64,000 nucleotides of DNA from Lysobacter spongiicola DSM 21749 (GTDB lineage Bacteria; Pseudomonadota; Gammaproteobacteria; Xanthomonadales; Xanthomonadaceae), in contig NZ_FUXP01000001.1 of NCBI RefSeq assembly GCF_900167055.1, positions 310,001 to 374,000 on the forward strand, given 5' to 3'. Position numbers and translations under genes: made by a program. The notes beneath the pieces are model-generated. The model was given only the letters and a program-made list of their open reading frames with translations. It was not told the DNA's origin and did not search any database. Each line of letters begins with the position of its first letter. Within the stretch, counting starts at the first letter, position 1. Of the stretch, positions 25,687 to 37,445 are shown piece after piece.

Positions 25687-25820
25687 GGGGCGGACGCCTC
25701 CGAAAAGCTACTGCGATCCTAGATGGGGATGTACGCGGGCTTTTCCATGCGCCCCCGGCCTCTTTGGACCCCGAACGCTCTGGCAGGTTCCCCCTTCGTT
25801 CAGAAGATACTGCCTGGCGG

Positions 25821-26153
25821 TCAGGCCCGCTCCATGGTGCACAGCAGAGGATGCTGGTTGAGCCGCGAGAACTCGTTCACCTGGGCTACCTTGGATTCGG
25901 CCACTTCGCGCGTGAAAACCCCGCATACGCCCCGGCCACGCGTGTGCACGTGGAGCATGATCTGGGTCGCCTTCTCGGCGGTCATGGGGAAGAAGCGCAT
26001 CAGCACCTCCACCACGAAGTCCATCGGGGTGTAGTCGTCGTTGAGCAACAACACCGAATACAGCGGCGGCTTGGCGACTTCGGGTCGGCTGGCTTCGACC
26101 ATGGCGCCATGGCCGTGGTCGTGCTCGTGTTCTCGGTCGGAGTGCTTGGGCAT
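25821..26153 (-). CDS. clpS: ClpS, N-degron adaptor of ClpAP
   Basis: A 110-residue adaptor that binds proteins with N-terminal Leu, Phe, Tyr or Trp and delivers them to ClpA. A histidine-rich flexible tail (HEHDHGHG, about residues 9-16) precedes the folded core. The core shows [13 protein letters not shown], with the Asn-Asp pair and Met of the N-degron pocket, and [19 protein letters not shown]. The ATG at 26153 is the natural start. The downstream neighbour is clpA, and aat is nearby on the other strand. The His-rich tail may bind metal but similar tails occur in related ClpS proteins. Confidence 0.95.
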   Translation of the reverse strand: MPKHSDREHEHDHGHGAMVEASRPEVAKPPLYSVLLLNDDYTPMDFVVEVLMRFFPMTAEKATQIMLHVHTRGRGVCGVFTREVAESKVAQVNEFSRLNQHPLLCTMERA

Positions 26154-26215
26154 GGCGCGATTATAAATCCCGCCGGCCCGCGCGGCGATGGACCACCGCC
26201 GGCGCCACGGTCAGA

Positions 26216-26728
26216 ATGGCGCATTGTCCCCACCACCGGATCGTCTCCTTGAGCTATCGCGAAGGCCGCTTTTGGCAACCGGACGTGACCGTGGCCACGG
26301 TGGTGGTTCGCGACGGAAAGCTGTTGATGGTCGAGGAGGTCGTCGGGGGGCAGCGGGTCCTGAACCAGCCGGCGGGCCACCTCGAACCGGACGAAAGCCT
26401 GGTGGATGCGGCGGTGCGGGAGACGCGCGAAGAGTCAGCATGGGAGGTGAAGCCCACCTGCTTCCTCGGCGCCTACCAGTGGAAGGCCCCGGTGCTGCCC
26501 GACGGGAGCGGTGGGCGCCACTACCTGCGATTCGCCTTCGCCGCGGAACCGGTCTCGCACGACCCGGCCCGAACGCTCGATACGGGTATCGTGCGGGCCT
26601 TGTGGCTGACCCCGGCGGAACTGCAGGCTCGTTCGGCCGAACACCGCAGCCCCCTGGTCTGGCAGGCGGTGGACGACTTCCTCGCGGGTCGGCGGCACCC
26701 GCTCGACCTCGCCCGCCAGCTGTCGTGA
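26216..26728 (+). CDS. nudJ: NUDIX hydrolase, NudJ-type phosphatase
   Basis: A 170-residue NUDIX protein. The NUDIX box starts at Gly54 (GHLEPDESL) and continues through AVRETREES, with the REx2EE metal-binding core intact. NudJ of E. coli hydrolyses thiamine and nucleoside pyrophosphates; the substrate here is inferred from the gene order only. The first 17 or so residues ([17 protein letters not shown]) precede the fold's usual [11 protein letters not shown], so the true start may be later than 26216. The stop overlaps the mnmA GTG (GTGA). The order nudJ-mnmA-hflD is the same as in E. coli. Confidence 0.85.
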   Translation: MAHCPHHRIVSLSYREGRFWQPDVTVATVVVRDGKLLMVEEVVGGQRVLNQPAGHLEPDESLVDAAVRETREESAWEVKPTCFLGAYQWKAPVLPDGSGGRHYLRFAFAAEPVSHDPARTLDTGIVRALWLTPAELQARSAEHRSPLVWQAVDDFLAGRRHPLDLARQLS

Positions 26729-27858
26729 ACGCTGCCGGCTCCACGCCTGCCCGGACCATCGTGGGGATGTCCGGCGGGGTCGACTCCTCCGTCGCCGCAC
26801 TGCTGCTGCAGCAGGCGGGCGAGCCGATTGCCGGATTGTTCATGCAGAACTGGGCCGACGACGGCAGTGGTGACTGCCGGGCCGAGGACGATCGGCGTGA
26901 TGCGGTCGCGGTGTGCGGGCGGCTCGGCATCCCCATCCACTTCCGCGACTTCTCCGGCGAATACTGGAGCGGTGTCTTCGAGCACTTCCTCGCCGAATAC
27001 GCTGCCGGCCGCACGCCGAATCCGGACGTGCTCTGCAACCGCGAGATCAAGTTCCGGTACTTCCTGGATGCCGCCCGGGAACTCGGGGCCAGCCACATCG
27101 CCACCGGGCACTACGCACGGGTTGCAGGGGATGGCGGGCGCTTCCGGTTGCTGCGTGGACGGGACCGCAACAAGGACCAGAGCTACTTCCTGCACCAACT
27201 GGGGCAGGAACAGCTGGCGGCCACGCGGTTCCCGCTCGGCGAGCTGCCCAAGGACCAGGTCCGGGAGCTTGCACGCAGCGCAGGCCTCCCGACCGCCGCA
27301 AAGAAGGACTCCACCGGCATCTGCTTCATCGGCGAACGCGACTTCCGCGAGTTCCTCGGCCGCTACCTGCCCGCCAGGGAGGGCGAGATGCGGACCCCGG
27401 AAGGCCACGTGGTCGGCAGGCACCCCGGGGTCTTCTACTTCACCCTGGGCCAGCGCGAGGGCCTGAACATCGGCGGTGTCCGCGGTTTCGAACCCGCCCC
27501 GTGGTACGTGGTCGGCAAGGACGTACGGCAGAACGTACTGTACGTTGCCCAGGGCAGTGATTCGCCATGGCTCCACTCCACGACGCTGCAGTCCGAAACC
27601 ATGCACTGGATCGCCGGTGCTCCGCCCGCTGCGCGCTTCAGTTGCACCGCCCAGACCCGGTACCGGCAGGCGGAGGAGCCATGCGACGTCATCGTGCGGG
27701 AGGACGCCACGCTGGAGGTGCGGTTCCAGCGCCCCCAACGTGCGGTCACGCCCGGCCAGTCGGTCGTGCTCTACGACGGCGACGCCTGCCTGGGCGGGGC
27801 GGTCATCGCCACCACCAATGCGCCACTCGAACTCCGCATGAGGACTACCGCTGAATGA
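26725..27858 (+). CDS. mnmA: tRNA-specific 2-thiouridylase MnmA
   Basis: A 377-residue enzyme making 2-thiouridine at the wobble position of Lys, Glu and Gln tRNAs. The PP-loop is GMSGGVDSS (residues 14-22), and the catalytic cysteines are Cys104 in [11 protein letters not shown] and Cys200 in STGICFIG. The KDQSYFL and FYTLGQREG-like [11 protein letters not shown] segments are family markers. The GTG at 26725 overlaps the nudJ stop and puts the PP-loop at its usual distance; the longer upstream frame is nudJ shadow. The TGA overlaps the hflD ATG, so nudJ, mnmA and hflD look translationally coupled. Confidence 0.96.
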   Translation: MNAAGSTPARTIVGMSGGVDSSVAALLLQQAGEPIAGLFMQNWADDGSGDCRAEDDRRDAVAVCGRLGIPIHFRDFSGEYWSGVFEHFLAEYAAGRTPNPDVLCNREIKFRYFLDAARELGASHIATGHYARVAGDGGRFRLLRGRDRNKDQSYFLHQLGQEQLAATRFPLGELPKDQVRELARSAGLPTAAKKDSTGICFIGERDFREFLGRYLPAREGEMRTPEGHVVGRHPGVFYFTLGQREGLNIGGVRGFEPAPWYVVGKDVRQNVLYVAQGSDSPWLHSTTLQSETMHWIAGAPPAARFSCTAQTRYRQAEEPCDVIVREDATLEVRFQRPQRAVTPGQSVVLYDGDACLGGAVIATTNAPLELRMRTTAE

Positions 27859-28478
27859 GTGATACCAGTGACAACCCGCTTTCCGCACGCGTACTGGCCC
27901 TGGCAGGACTGGTCCAGGCCCTGGCGCAGGTGCGTCGGATCGCCGACACCGGGCAGGCGAACGCCAGCGTGCTGGAGACCTCGCTCGGATCGGTGTTCCG
28001 GATCGAAGCCGACTCTCCCGAGGGCGTATATGGCGGCCGCGAACAGGTCCGGCCGGGGCTGATGCTGCTCCGCGAGTACTTCGGCAGCAAGCCCAAGGAC
28101 GAGCAACTCCCCCGGCTCGCCCTGTCGGTCATGCAGCTCGAGCGCAGGTTCGTTGGCGACGCCGCCATGGCCGACAAGGTGCAGGCCGGGATCCGCGCGC
28201 AGTCAGGGCCGGCTCGCGAGCTGGGATGCACCCACCCCGACGTGATCGCGGCGATGGGGAGCCTGTATGCAGACACCCTGAGCAACCTGCGGCCGCGGGT
28301 GCTGGTGCAGGGAAACCCGCACTACCTGGGCCAGGCCGGGGTAGTGGCCGAGGTGCGTGCAGTCCTGCTCGCAGCGGTCCGTTCGGCGGTCCTCTGGCGC
28401 CAGATGGGCGGCAGCATGTGGGACTTCCTGCTACGGCGCCGGGCGATGGCGGCCACCGTGGACGAACTGCTCCGTTGA
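27855..28478 (+). CDS. hflD: High-frequency lysogenisation protein HflD homologue
   Basis: A 207-residue helical protein of the HflD family, in E. coli a membrane-associated peripheral protein that counters lambda CII; its housekeeping role is not known. Family features are the [19 protein letters not shown] helix near the N-terminus, the [13 protein letters not shown] segment, and the C-terminal [21 protein letters not shown] stretch leading into [11 protein letters not shown]. The ATG at 27855 overlaps the mnmA stop. In E. coli purB follows; here the next gene is acnA after 183 bases, so the operon probably ends here. Confidence 0.9.
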   Translation: MSDTSDNPLSARVLALAGLVQALAQVRRIADTGQANASVLETSLGSVFRIEADSPEGVYGGREQVRPGLMLLREYFGSKPKDEQLPRLALSVMQLERRFVGDAAMADKVQAGIRAQSGPARELGCTHPDVIAAMGSLYADTLSNLRPRVLVQGNPHYLGQAGVVAEVRAVLLAAVRSAVLWRQMGGSMWDFLLRRRAMAATVDELLR

Positions 28479-28661
28479 GCCCCCTGCAGCGCGCCACGGA
28501 GGGCGTGCGACGGCCGCGCGAACCGGCACCATCCCCGCCGCGTGCACAAGGCGCCGACGCAGGATGGGCCCGTTTCCGGCATAATTGACCAGCTAAATAT
28601 GCGGCGACATACCCCGCTCGGGGGCGTCCCGCCCTTCCCTGCTGCAGCCACGGAGCCCCCA

Positions 28662-31412
<2,751 letters not shown>

Positions 31413-31437
31413 TCACTGGCAGCACATGCGGTAACAG

Positions 31438-31467
31438 GGAAAGCGGCTTCGGCCGCTTTTCCTTTTT
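31438..31467 (+). terminator. Intrinsic terminator of acnA
   Basis: GAAAGCGGC pairs with GCCGCTTT around a TTCG tetraloop (31448-31451) and is followed by TCCTTTTTAT. It lies 26 bases after the acnA stop and also faces the end of the convergent serine hydrolase gene. Confidence 0.88.
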
Positions 31468-31498
31468 ATGGCCCGCATCCCCCACCGGGAACCTTCTC

Positions 31499-33067
31499 TC
31501 AGTCGCATCCACCAGCAGGGACGAAAGAGAGGTCCTCGTAGTCGTAGCTGAAGTCCGCTTCCGGGTCGACCTTGGCCATCTCCAGCCGGCGTCCCTGCTC
31601 CCCGTCCCCACGCGGGAACAGCCACGCCTCTGCGTCGACGCTGTCGCGATCCCAGTCGACCAGGTAGCGTCCCGCCGACTCCATCACCACGCCCGCCAGC
31701 ATCGGCGACTTTGCTGCGGCGAAACGGACGGTGTCGCCCTCGCTGCACAGGCGGATCTCGCCAAACCAGGGATCGCGCCATGTCCCGAGCCAGTGCCGCA
31801 GCTCTTCGCCCGTTGCAGGCCGGCGTACCGATACATCCGGCTTTGACACGTTTGTGCCGTCCTGGACCGGTTGCCGTTCCAACAGGTTCGCGTAGCGCTC
31901 CACCGTGTGCGACTCGTCCGGACGGGTGAAGTGCTTCACCAGCACCTGGTTGATCACCGTCCTGGCCCGGTCCCCGCTGCCGTTGATCAGCACCACGAAT
32001 CCGCTCCTTCGGTCCGGCAGCAGGTGCAGCACCGAGTACATGCCCGACAACGTGCCGGTGTGGGAGACACTCCACTCGCCGTCGATGTCGGCCAGGCGCC
32101 AGCCATACCCATAGGCCCGGAAACGGGTGCCGTTCCAGTCGCGGTCACGCTGCGAAATCGGGAGCGGCGTGTGCGATGCCCACAGTGCGGCGCGCTGTGT
32201 GTCGGACAGCCAGGCCTTTTGCGATGGATCCGGCGCCAGCCACGTTTGTGCCCACTTCAGCATGTCGGCCAGTCCACAGCGGATGCCTCCGGCCGCGGCG
32301 GAGGTGATCGCCGGTACCCGGCTGTCGTCGCGGTTGACCACAACGTTGGCGCCATCGCGATGGCTGTGCGGCTGGGCCACGCTACCGGCGGACTCGAGAT
32401 CGAACGCCCCAACCCGGCAGCCGGTCAGCCCCAGCGGCTCGAACACTTCCCGACGCACCAGCGCTTCGTACGAAGCCCCACCAGCGGCCGCGGCCACTTC
32501 GCCGGCGACCACGTAAAGCAGGTTGTCGTAGGCGTAGCCGGAACGGAAGCTCCGCTGCGGCTTGAGGTGCGCGAGCCCGGCGATGATGTCGCCACGATCG
32601 TAGTCGTTCGGCTCCGGCCACAGCATCAGGTCGCCGGCACCTTCGCGCAGCCCGCTGTTGTGGATCAGCAGGTCACGCACCTGCATCTCCCGGGTGACCC
32701 ACGGGTCATGCATCCGGAACCCGGGCAGGTGCTTGACGACCGGATCCTCCCACTGCAGTTCACCGGCATCGACGAGCCGTGCCAGCACACTCGCCGTCAT
32801 CGCCTTGGTATTGGATGCGATCTTGAACAGCGTGGCCGGAGCAATCGGGTCGCCGGTGCCTTCCACCGTCTCCCCCACGGTACGGGTGTAGACGATCTCG
32901 CCATCCTCGATCACCCCCACGGCGAGCCCCGGGAGGTGGTAACGCTCCACCAGGGCATCGACCTCCCGGTCGAGCTCTACCGGGGTGGTGGCGAAGACGT
33001 TGCCACCTCCGAGCGCAGCTGCCAGCGCGAGCACCACTTGGACGCCACGGATGAGTCGCGTGCTCAC
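31499..33067 (-). CDS. Exported serine hydrolase (class C beta-lactamase/DD-peptidase-like, S12)
   Basis: A 522-residue protein with a signal peptide (GVQVVLALAAALGGGNVFA, residues 8-26). The penicillin-binding fold motifs are complete: Ser85-x-x-Lys88 (SNTK), Tyr180-x-Asn182 (YDN) and His336-Thr-Gly (HTG in place of KTG). The HTG form is typical of esterases and D-amino-acid-specific peptidases of S12 rather than classical beta-lactamases. A C-terminal beta domain (about residues 410-522) follows. The GTG at 33067 overlaps the stop of the upstream M19 dipeptidase (GTGA); the frame open beyond it is shadow. Context suggests action on peptides from peptidoglycan, possibly releasing D-residues; this is inference. 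Confidence 0.88.
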   Translation of the reverse strand: MSTRLIRGVQVVLALAAALGGGNVFATTPVELDREVDALVERYHLPGLAVGVIEDGEIVYTRTVGETVEGTGDPIAPATLFKIASNTKAMTASVLARLVDAGELQWEDPVVKHLPGFRMHDPWVTREMQVRDLLIHNSGLREGAGDLMLWPEPNDYDRGDIIAGLAHLKPQRSFRSGYAYDNLLYVVAGEVAAAAGGASYEALVRREVFEPLGLTGCRVGAFDLESAGSVAQPHSHRDGANVVVNRDDSRVPAITSAAAGGIRCGLADMLKWAQTWLAPDPSQKAWLSDTQRAALWASHTPLPISQRDRDWNGTRFRAYGYGWRLADIDGEWSVSHTGTLSGMYSVLHLLPDRRSGFVVLINGSGDRARTVINQVLVKHFTRPDESHTVERYANLLERQPVQDGTNVSKPDVSVRRPATGEELRHWLGTWRDPWFGEIRLCSEGDTVRFAAAKSPMLAGVVMESAGRYLVDWDRDSVDAEAWLFPRGDGEQGRRLEMAKVDPEADFSYDYEDLSFVPAGGCD

Positions 33068-34272
33068 GCACCCGCCCCTGCGGCGATGCGTTCGACCTCG
33101 GCCCATACCCGCAGCAGGTTGCCGCCCCAGAGCTTTTCGATCTCCTCATCCCCGTAGCCCCGCTCTCGCAACGCCCGGGTGACATTGGCGGTCTCGGAGG
33201 CATCCATCCATCCGGTAATGCCACCGCCGCCGTCGAAGTCGGATGCCAGGCCAACGTGGTCGATACCCGCCACGGACACCACGTGGTCGACATGGTCCAT
33301 GTAGTCATCGAGGGTGGCGATCGGGAATTCGGCATCGATCCGGGCCATGCCTACCACGTAGGCCGGGTGGCCGTCGTGCAGATCGCTGTCGAACTCCCCT
33401 GCCCCGGCGAGCTTCGCAACCTCGCCCTGCAGTGCCTGCTCCGCCGCTTCACGTGCCGGGTCGGGCTTGAGGAAGTAGGTGTAGGCCACCACTTGGACGA
33501 CACCCCCGGAATCGGCGATGCCGCGCAACAGTCCGTCATTGATGTTCCGCGGATGCGGAACCAGCGCGTGGGCGGCCGAATGCGAGGCGATCACCGGGGC
33601 GGCGGAAGCCTGCAGCACCTCCCGCACGCATGCATCGGAGGCATGGGACACGTCGATCATCATGCCCAGCCGGTTGGCACGCAGGACCACCGAGCGGCCG
33701 AACCCGCTCAGCCCCTTGCCCCCGGCCGGCACGTCCCCGAACTCCGGCCGCTCGCCCGAACTGGTGCAGATGGCGTTATGTCCGGTGTGGGTCAGGCCAA
33801 GGTAGCGCGCACCACGCGCGTGGGCGGCGTCGAGCCGGTCGAGCCTACGGCCAAGCGAGTAGCCGTTCTCGATGCCGATCATCGCCGACAGCACCCCATC
33901 CTGGTGGTTCTGGCGAACCTGCTGCGGGCCGGTCGCCAACCGGATCCGGCCCGGGTTCTGCTGGACGAGTGCTTCTATGGCGTCGTACTTCTCATCCGCG
34001 AGGCGCATCGCCCGCCCGTAGCCTTCGGCGGTCAGCGGCCCCTGCTCGACATAGACCACAAAGAACGCCGCATCCAGGCCGCCGCGTTCCATCTTGGCCA
34101 AGTCCACCTTGAGCACCGAGTCGGCGCCGGCATCGAAGCGGGCCTTCTGCATGTAGGCCTGCGGGATGTCGACATGGGTGTCGATGGTCAACGGCCATTC
34201 TTTTGCTGGGGAAAAGCCGGAGGCGACGGCCATGATGGCCGCCGCACACAACCGCATCAACGTTGTAGCCAT
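33064..34272 (-). CDS. Exported membrane-dipeptidase family enzyme (peptidase M19)
   Basis: A 402-residue zinc dipeptidase of the renal dipeptidase family, which cleaves L-Xaa-D/L-Xaa dipeptides and can accept a C-terminal D-residue. A short signal peptide (residues 1-23) is visible. Zinc ligands are His33 and Asp35 in DTHVD, bridging Glu135 in GIENG, His210 in DVSHAS and His231 in ASHSAAH; the DHVGLASDFDGGGG loop completes the site. The ATG at 34272 is used. The stop overlaps the start of the serine hydrolase gene and the gene follows the TonB receptor by 106 bases, so it sits in a degradative operon. M19 activity on Xaa-D-Xaa fits murein peptides. Confidence 0.92.
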   Translation of the reverse strand: MATTLMRLCAAAIMAVASGFSPAKEWPLTIDTHVDIPQAYMQKARFDAGADSVLKVDLAKMERGGLDAAFFVVYVEQGPLTAEGYGRAMRLADEKYDAIEALVQQNPGRIRLATGPQQVRQNHQDGVLSAMIGIENGYSLGRRLDRLDAAHARGARYLGLTHTGHNAICTSSGERPEFGDVPAGGKGLSGFGRSVVLRANRLGMMIDVSHASDACVREVLQASAAPVIASHSAAHALVPHPRNINDGLLRGIADSGGVVQVVAYTYFLKPDPAREAAEQALQGEVAKLAGAGEFDSDLHDGHPAYVVGMARIDAEFPIATLDDYMDHVDHVVSVAGIDHVGLASDFDGGGGITGWMDASETANVTRALRERGYGDEEIEKLWGGNLLRVWAEVERIAAGAGA

Positions 34273-34378
34273 TCACTTTCCCGATTGGTTCGCGTCACCC
34301 GGGGATGTAGCGATACTCGAGCTGAAGCCTTCGCGCCCGACATCGAGGGGCGCGCCTGCAGTATCCGGGTCGGAGGGG

Positions 34379-37300
34379 TCAGAAGTTCCAGGTCACCACC
34401 AGTTGGGCGTAACGCGGCGACTGCCAGCGGGTACCGGTGCCATGCAGTCCTCGCACCACCCCCGGGTTGGCCTCGTAACGCTGCCGCACGTTCACGACTT
34501 CCTGCTCGTTGAGCAAGTTGTAGACCGCCAGTCGCGCCTTCAGGTCGACTCCCTCAACGGGCAGGGTCCAGGTCACGCTGGCACCAACGTTGTAGGTCCA
34601 AGGCATCCGCCCACCCGAGCCACGGCCAGCGTACTCGTAGACACGGTCTTCGACGTCCCCGGAACAATTCTGCACGCAGTGCCAGAAGGTGCCCCCGCCC
34701 GATCCTTCGGTGACAAAGCTGGCGCCGCCGAGGGTGTCACCCGGCCACGTGACACCGAATTCGTTGATCGGAGCCCCGGACATCGCCGTAAGCATGCCGC
34801 CGAACATCCACTGGTCATTGAGCGCATAGCTCCCGCGCAACTTCACCTGGTGGCGGCGATCGTTGAACAGGGGACCGTAATCCTGGTTGTTGGCCGGGTG
34901 ATCCCAATGCTGGACCATGCCGGTGTCGCCATAGTTGGTATCGGAATTAACCGGGCCCTCATGGTTGCCATCCAGCTTTGACCAGATGTAGGAGGCATTA
35001 AACGCCCACTTGTCATCCCAAGCCCGGTCGATCTGGAACTCCACCGACTGATAGGTCCGCTTGGGCTCGAAGTAGCCGACGACTTCGCCGCTGCCGCGCT
35101 TGACGTAGCCGTCCGTGGAGGTATCGATCGTGATCCAGCCTTCGGTGTCGCACCCGATGCTGGAATCTCCCCAGATGGTCAGTGGCTTTCCCGGGTTGGC
35201 GATCGGCCAGAGGTTGAAGCCGACGGGACCACACGGGGTGTGGTTGATTCGGACGTCGTCGAGCGCATTCTTCATGCGACGGTAGGTCGCATTGACACCC
35301 CACGACCATGCGGGGCTTAGCATCGCCTGGTAACCGAGGATCAGCTCATCCTGGTACACAGCATCAAGGTCCCGGTCCACACTTTGGCGCAGGTCGCCGA
35401 CCGCCACGTTGTAGCTCGTGTCTACCGGTCCGATCTGTTCACCGATGATCGGCTCCATGTAGGAGGCACCAGTGACGGGGTTGGTCGCCTCACGCCATCC
35501 GTCAAGTGCGTAAAAAGTTCGCTCGTCGGTAAGGCCACCGGCAAACGTGTAGTTGATGTTGTTGGTGACCGGGAGGTAGTACCGCCCCAGGCTGCCAAAC
35601 ACCTTGCTCGTGCCATCACCTCTGACGTTCCAGGAGAATCCGAGACGCGGCGAGACAAGGTCATCCATCTTGATGAAGCTGCCGCCGGCGGCCGTCTTGT
35701 TGTCAAAGCCGTCCACACGGACACCCAGGTTCAGCAGGAGGTTGGGCGTGACGCTCCAGTTGTCCTCGATGTAGTAGGCGCTGGCTTCGGTCTCGAACAC
35801 GCCGCCATCCACCCGGCGACGCGCCATCAGGACCTCGTCGACCCCAGCCGGGACCGGAGTTCCGTTGTCGAGCACTGTCCCGGGCGCCATCGAATAGGCC
35901 GTATAACGCATGCCACTCTCGCCGGGATAGAAGCTGGTGCGATCAGTCGTCATGAGCTCGTGGTCAATGCCGAAGCGGAACTGGTGGTCACCCACCGACC
36001 ACTCGAAATCCAGTCGCCCGACTTCACGCTCGTCTTCGTGCGCCACGATCGTTCCAGACGTTGGATGGCATCCCAGCGTCGGCGAACCCATCGACTCGTA
36101 AATGTCCTGGTAGCTGTCGGCGAAGAAGATCTGTTCACAGGCCGCATCGGCAGGTGACCGAGTGAACGACTGGCTCTGGTTGATGCCGTACATCGCCTTG
36201 GCAATGAAGTTCTGGCCAAAGTACCCGGTATACGTCAGAGAGCCGCTCTCGCCACCGCTGGTCGTCGTGCTGGTGCCGATGGCTTCGCCTATCTCACCAG
36301 AGTCCCAATCGTAGCCATAGCTTGACGTGTCGACGTCCGTTTCATCGGAGAACGCCAACAGTTCCAGCAGGTGGTCGTCGGTAATCCGCCAGTCCATCTT
36401 GGCGCCCCAGAACCCATCACCCGAATCGTCCCGGAACCAGCCACTCCCGCCCGTACTGCTGTACTTTGCGTTGCTGTCGCGCTGCTCGTACATGGCGAAA
36501 AGGAACAGACGGTCCTTGATGATCGGTCCCGAGCCCCAGACGTTGGCCTTGGCGAAGCTGCGACGGTCGCGGCTGGCACGGTATACGGAAGACACGGCCT
36601 CGCCATCGGAGTTGACGGCGTCGTAATAGTGGTCGTCAGCACTGGCCTTCCAGGCCGCGGGTTCGAACGTGAATTCGATACCACTCTCGAATTCGTTGCC
36701 ACCGGAGCGACTGACCGCATTGATGACTCCACCCGTGGCGCGCCCGAACTCCACCGAGTATCCGCCTGTCTTGACCTGATACTCGCGAAAGAACGCAAAC
36801 GGTGCCGCGGAGAAACTCTGCCGACGGTAGAAGTCGGTGACGTTCAGGCCGTTGATGAACACCGAGTTCTCGGCGACGGACGAGCCACCGAAGGAGATGC
36901 CGCCGAAGGAGGAGTTGCCACCCACCACGCCCGGCGCCAGCAACGCAACCGAACTAAGGCTCTGCTCCACAGGAAGCCGCGCCCAGTCCTCCCGGGTGAT
37001 ATTGGTGGCCGATTCGGTGGAATAGACATCGACGCGGTTGACCACCCGCTGGCCCACGACGGTCACGGCACCAAGATTGGCGATCCCGCCCTCGCTGCCA
37101 AGGTTGACGGTGGTGGTACCACCAAGGCCGACACTTACTGCGATGGGCTCCCCGACGGGTTGCCCGTTACGCGTGGCCCGGAGTGTGTAGTCGCCAACGG
37201 GCAGTTGCCCTAGCCGGTAGCTGCCATCACTATCCACCGTCACGGTACGCGTCAGGCCGGTACTGGCGCGGGTTACGGTCACCTGGTCGCCGCCCGTAGC

Positions 37301-37420
37301 ACGACCGGCAACCGACCCGGTCGAGCTTTGGGCTATTGCCGTCGGCGCCATCGTAGAGAGGCTTGCACCGAGGGCGATCCAGAGTGCGGCACGACGGAGC
37401 GTGGTGTGACTGGCTTTCAT
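34379..37420 (-). CDS. TonB-dependent outer-membrane receptor, Oar-type
   Basis: A 1013-residue transporter. A signal peptide (residues 1-30, ending TAIAQ) is followed by a carboxypeptidase-regulatory-like beta domain (about 33-110), a plug domain (about 125-260, with INGLNVTDFYRR and GGYSVEFGRATGGVINAVSRSG) and a long beta barrel ending in YAQLVVTWNF with the C-terminal Phe needed for Bam assembly. Oar-type receptors are abundant in Xanthomonadaceae and often sit beside peptidases; the substrate is usually a peptide or unknown. The ATG at 37420 has GGGAGAG upstream and follows the transglutaminase-like gene by 25 bases. Its neighbours suggest uptake of peptides, perhaps muropeptides. Confidence 0.92.
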   Translation of the reverse strand: MKASHTTLRRAALWIALGASLSTMAPTAIAQSSTGSVAGRATGGDQVTVTRASTGLTRTVTVDSDGSYRLGQLPVGDYTLRATRNGQPVGEPIAVSVGLGGTTTVNLGSEGGIANLGAVTVVGQRVVNRVDVYSTESATNITREDWARLPVEQSLSSVALLAPGVVGGNSSFGGISFGGSSVAENSVFINGLNVTDFYRRQSFSAAPFAFFREYQVKTGGYSVEFGRATGGVINAVSRSGGNEFESGIEFTFEPAAWKASADDHYYDAVNSDGEAVSSVYRASRDRRSFAKANVWGSGPIIKDRLFLFAMYEQRDSNAKYSSTGGSGWFRDDSGDGFWGAKMDWRITDDHLLELLAFSDETDVDTSSYGYDWDSGEIGEAIGTSTTTSGGESGSLTYTGYFGQNFIAKAMYGINQSQSFTRSPADAACEQIFFADSYQDIYESMGSPTLGCHPTSGTIVAHEDEREVGRLDFEWSVGDHQFRFGIDHELMTTDRTSFYPGESGMRYTAYSMAPGTVLDNGTPVPAGVDEVLMARRRVDGGVFETEASAYYIEDNWSVTPNLLLNLGVRVDGFDNKTAAGGSFIKMDDLVSPRLGFSWNVRGDGTSKVFGSLGRYYLPVTNNINYTFAGGLTDERTFYALDGWREATNPVTGASYMEPIIGEQIGPVDTSYNVAVGDLRQSVDRDLDAVYQDELILGYQAMLSPAWSWGVNATYRRMKNALDDVRINHTPCGPVGFNLWPIANPGKPLTIWGDSSIGCDTEGWITIDTSTDGYVKRGSGEVVGYFEPKRTYQSVEFQIDRAWDDKWAFNASYIWSKLDGNHEGPVNSDTNYGDTGMVQHWDHPANNQDYGPLFNDRRHQVKLRGSYALNDQWMFGGMLTAMSGAPINEFGVTWPGDTLGGASFVTEGSGGGTFWHCVQNCSGDVEDRVYEYAGRGSGGRMPWTYNVGASVTWTLPVEGVDLKARLAVYNLLNEQEVVNVRQRYEANPGVVRGLHGTGTRWQSPRYAQLVVTWNF

Positions 37421-37445
37421 TGCTACTCTCCCCGGTAAGGTGATC

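Noticed and set aside
23449-25722. A 757-codon plus-strand frame opposite clpA
   Set aside because: Exact shadow of clpA, same length by chance of codon bias, with no ribosome-binding site or recognisable motif.
28570-28600. Possible -10 element (CATAAT) for acnA
   Set aside because: No convincing -35 sequence at the right distance; left as a note under acnA only.
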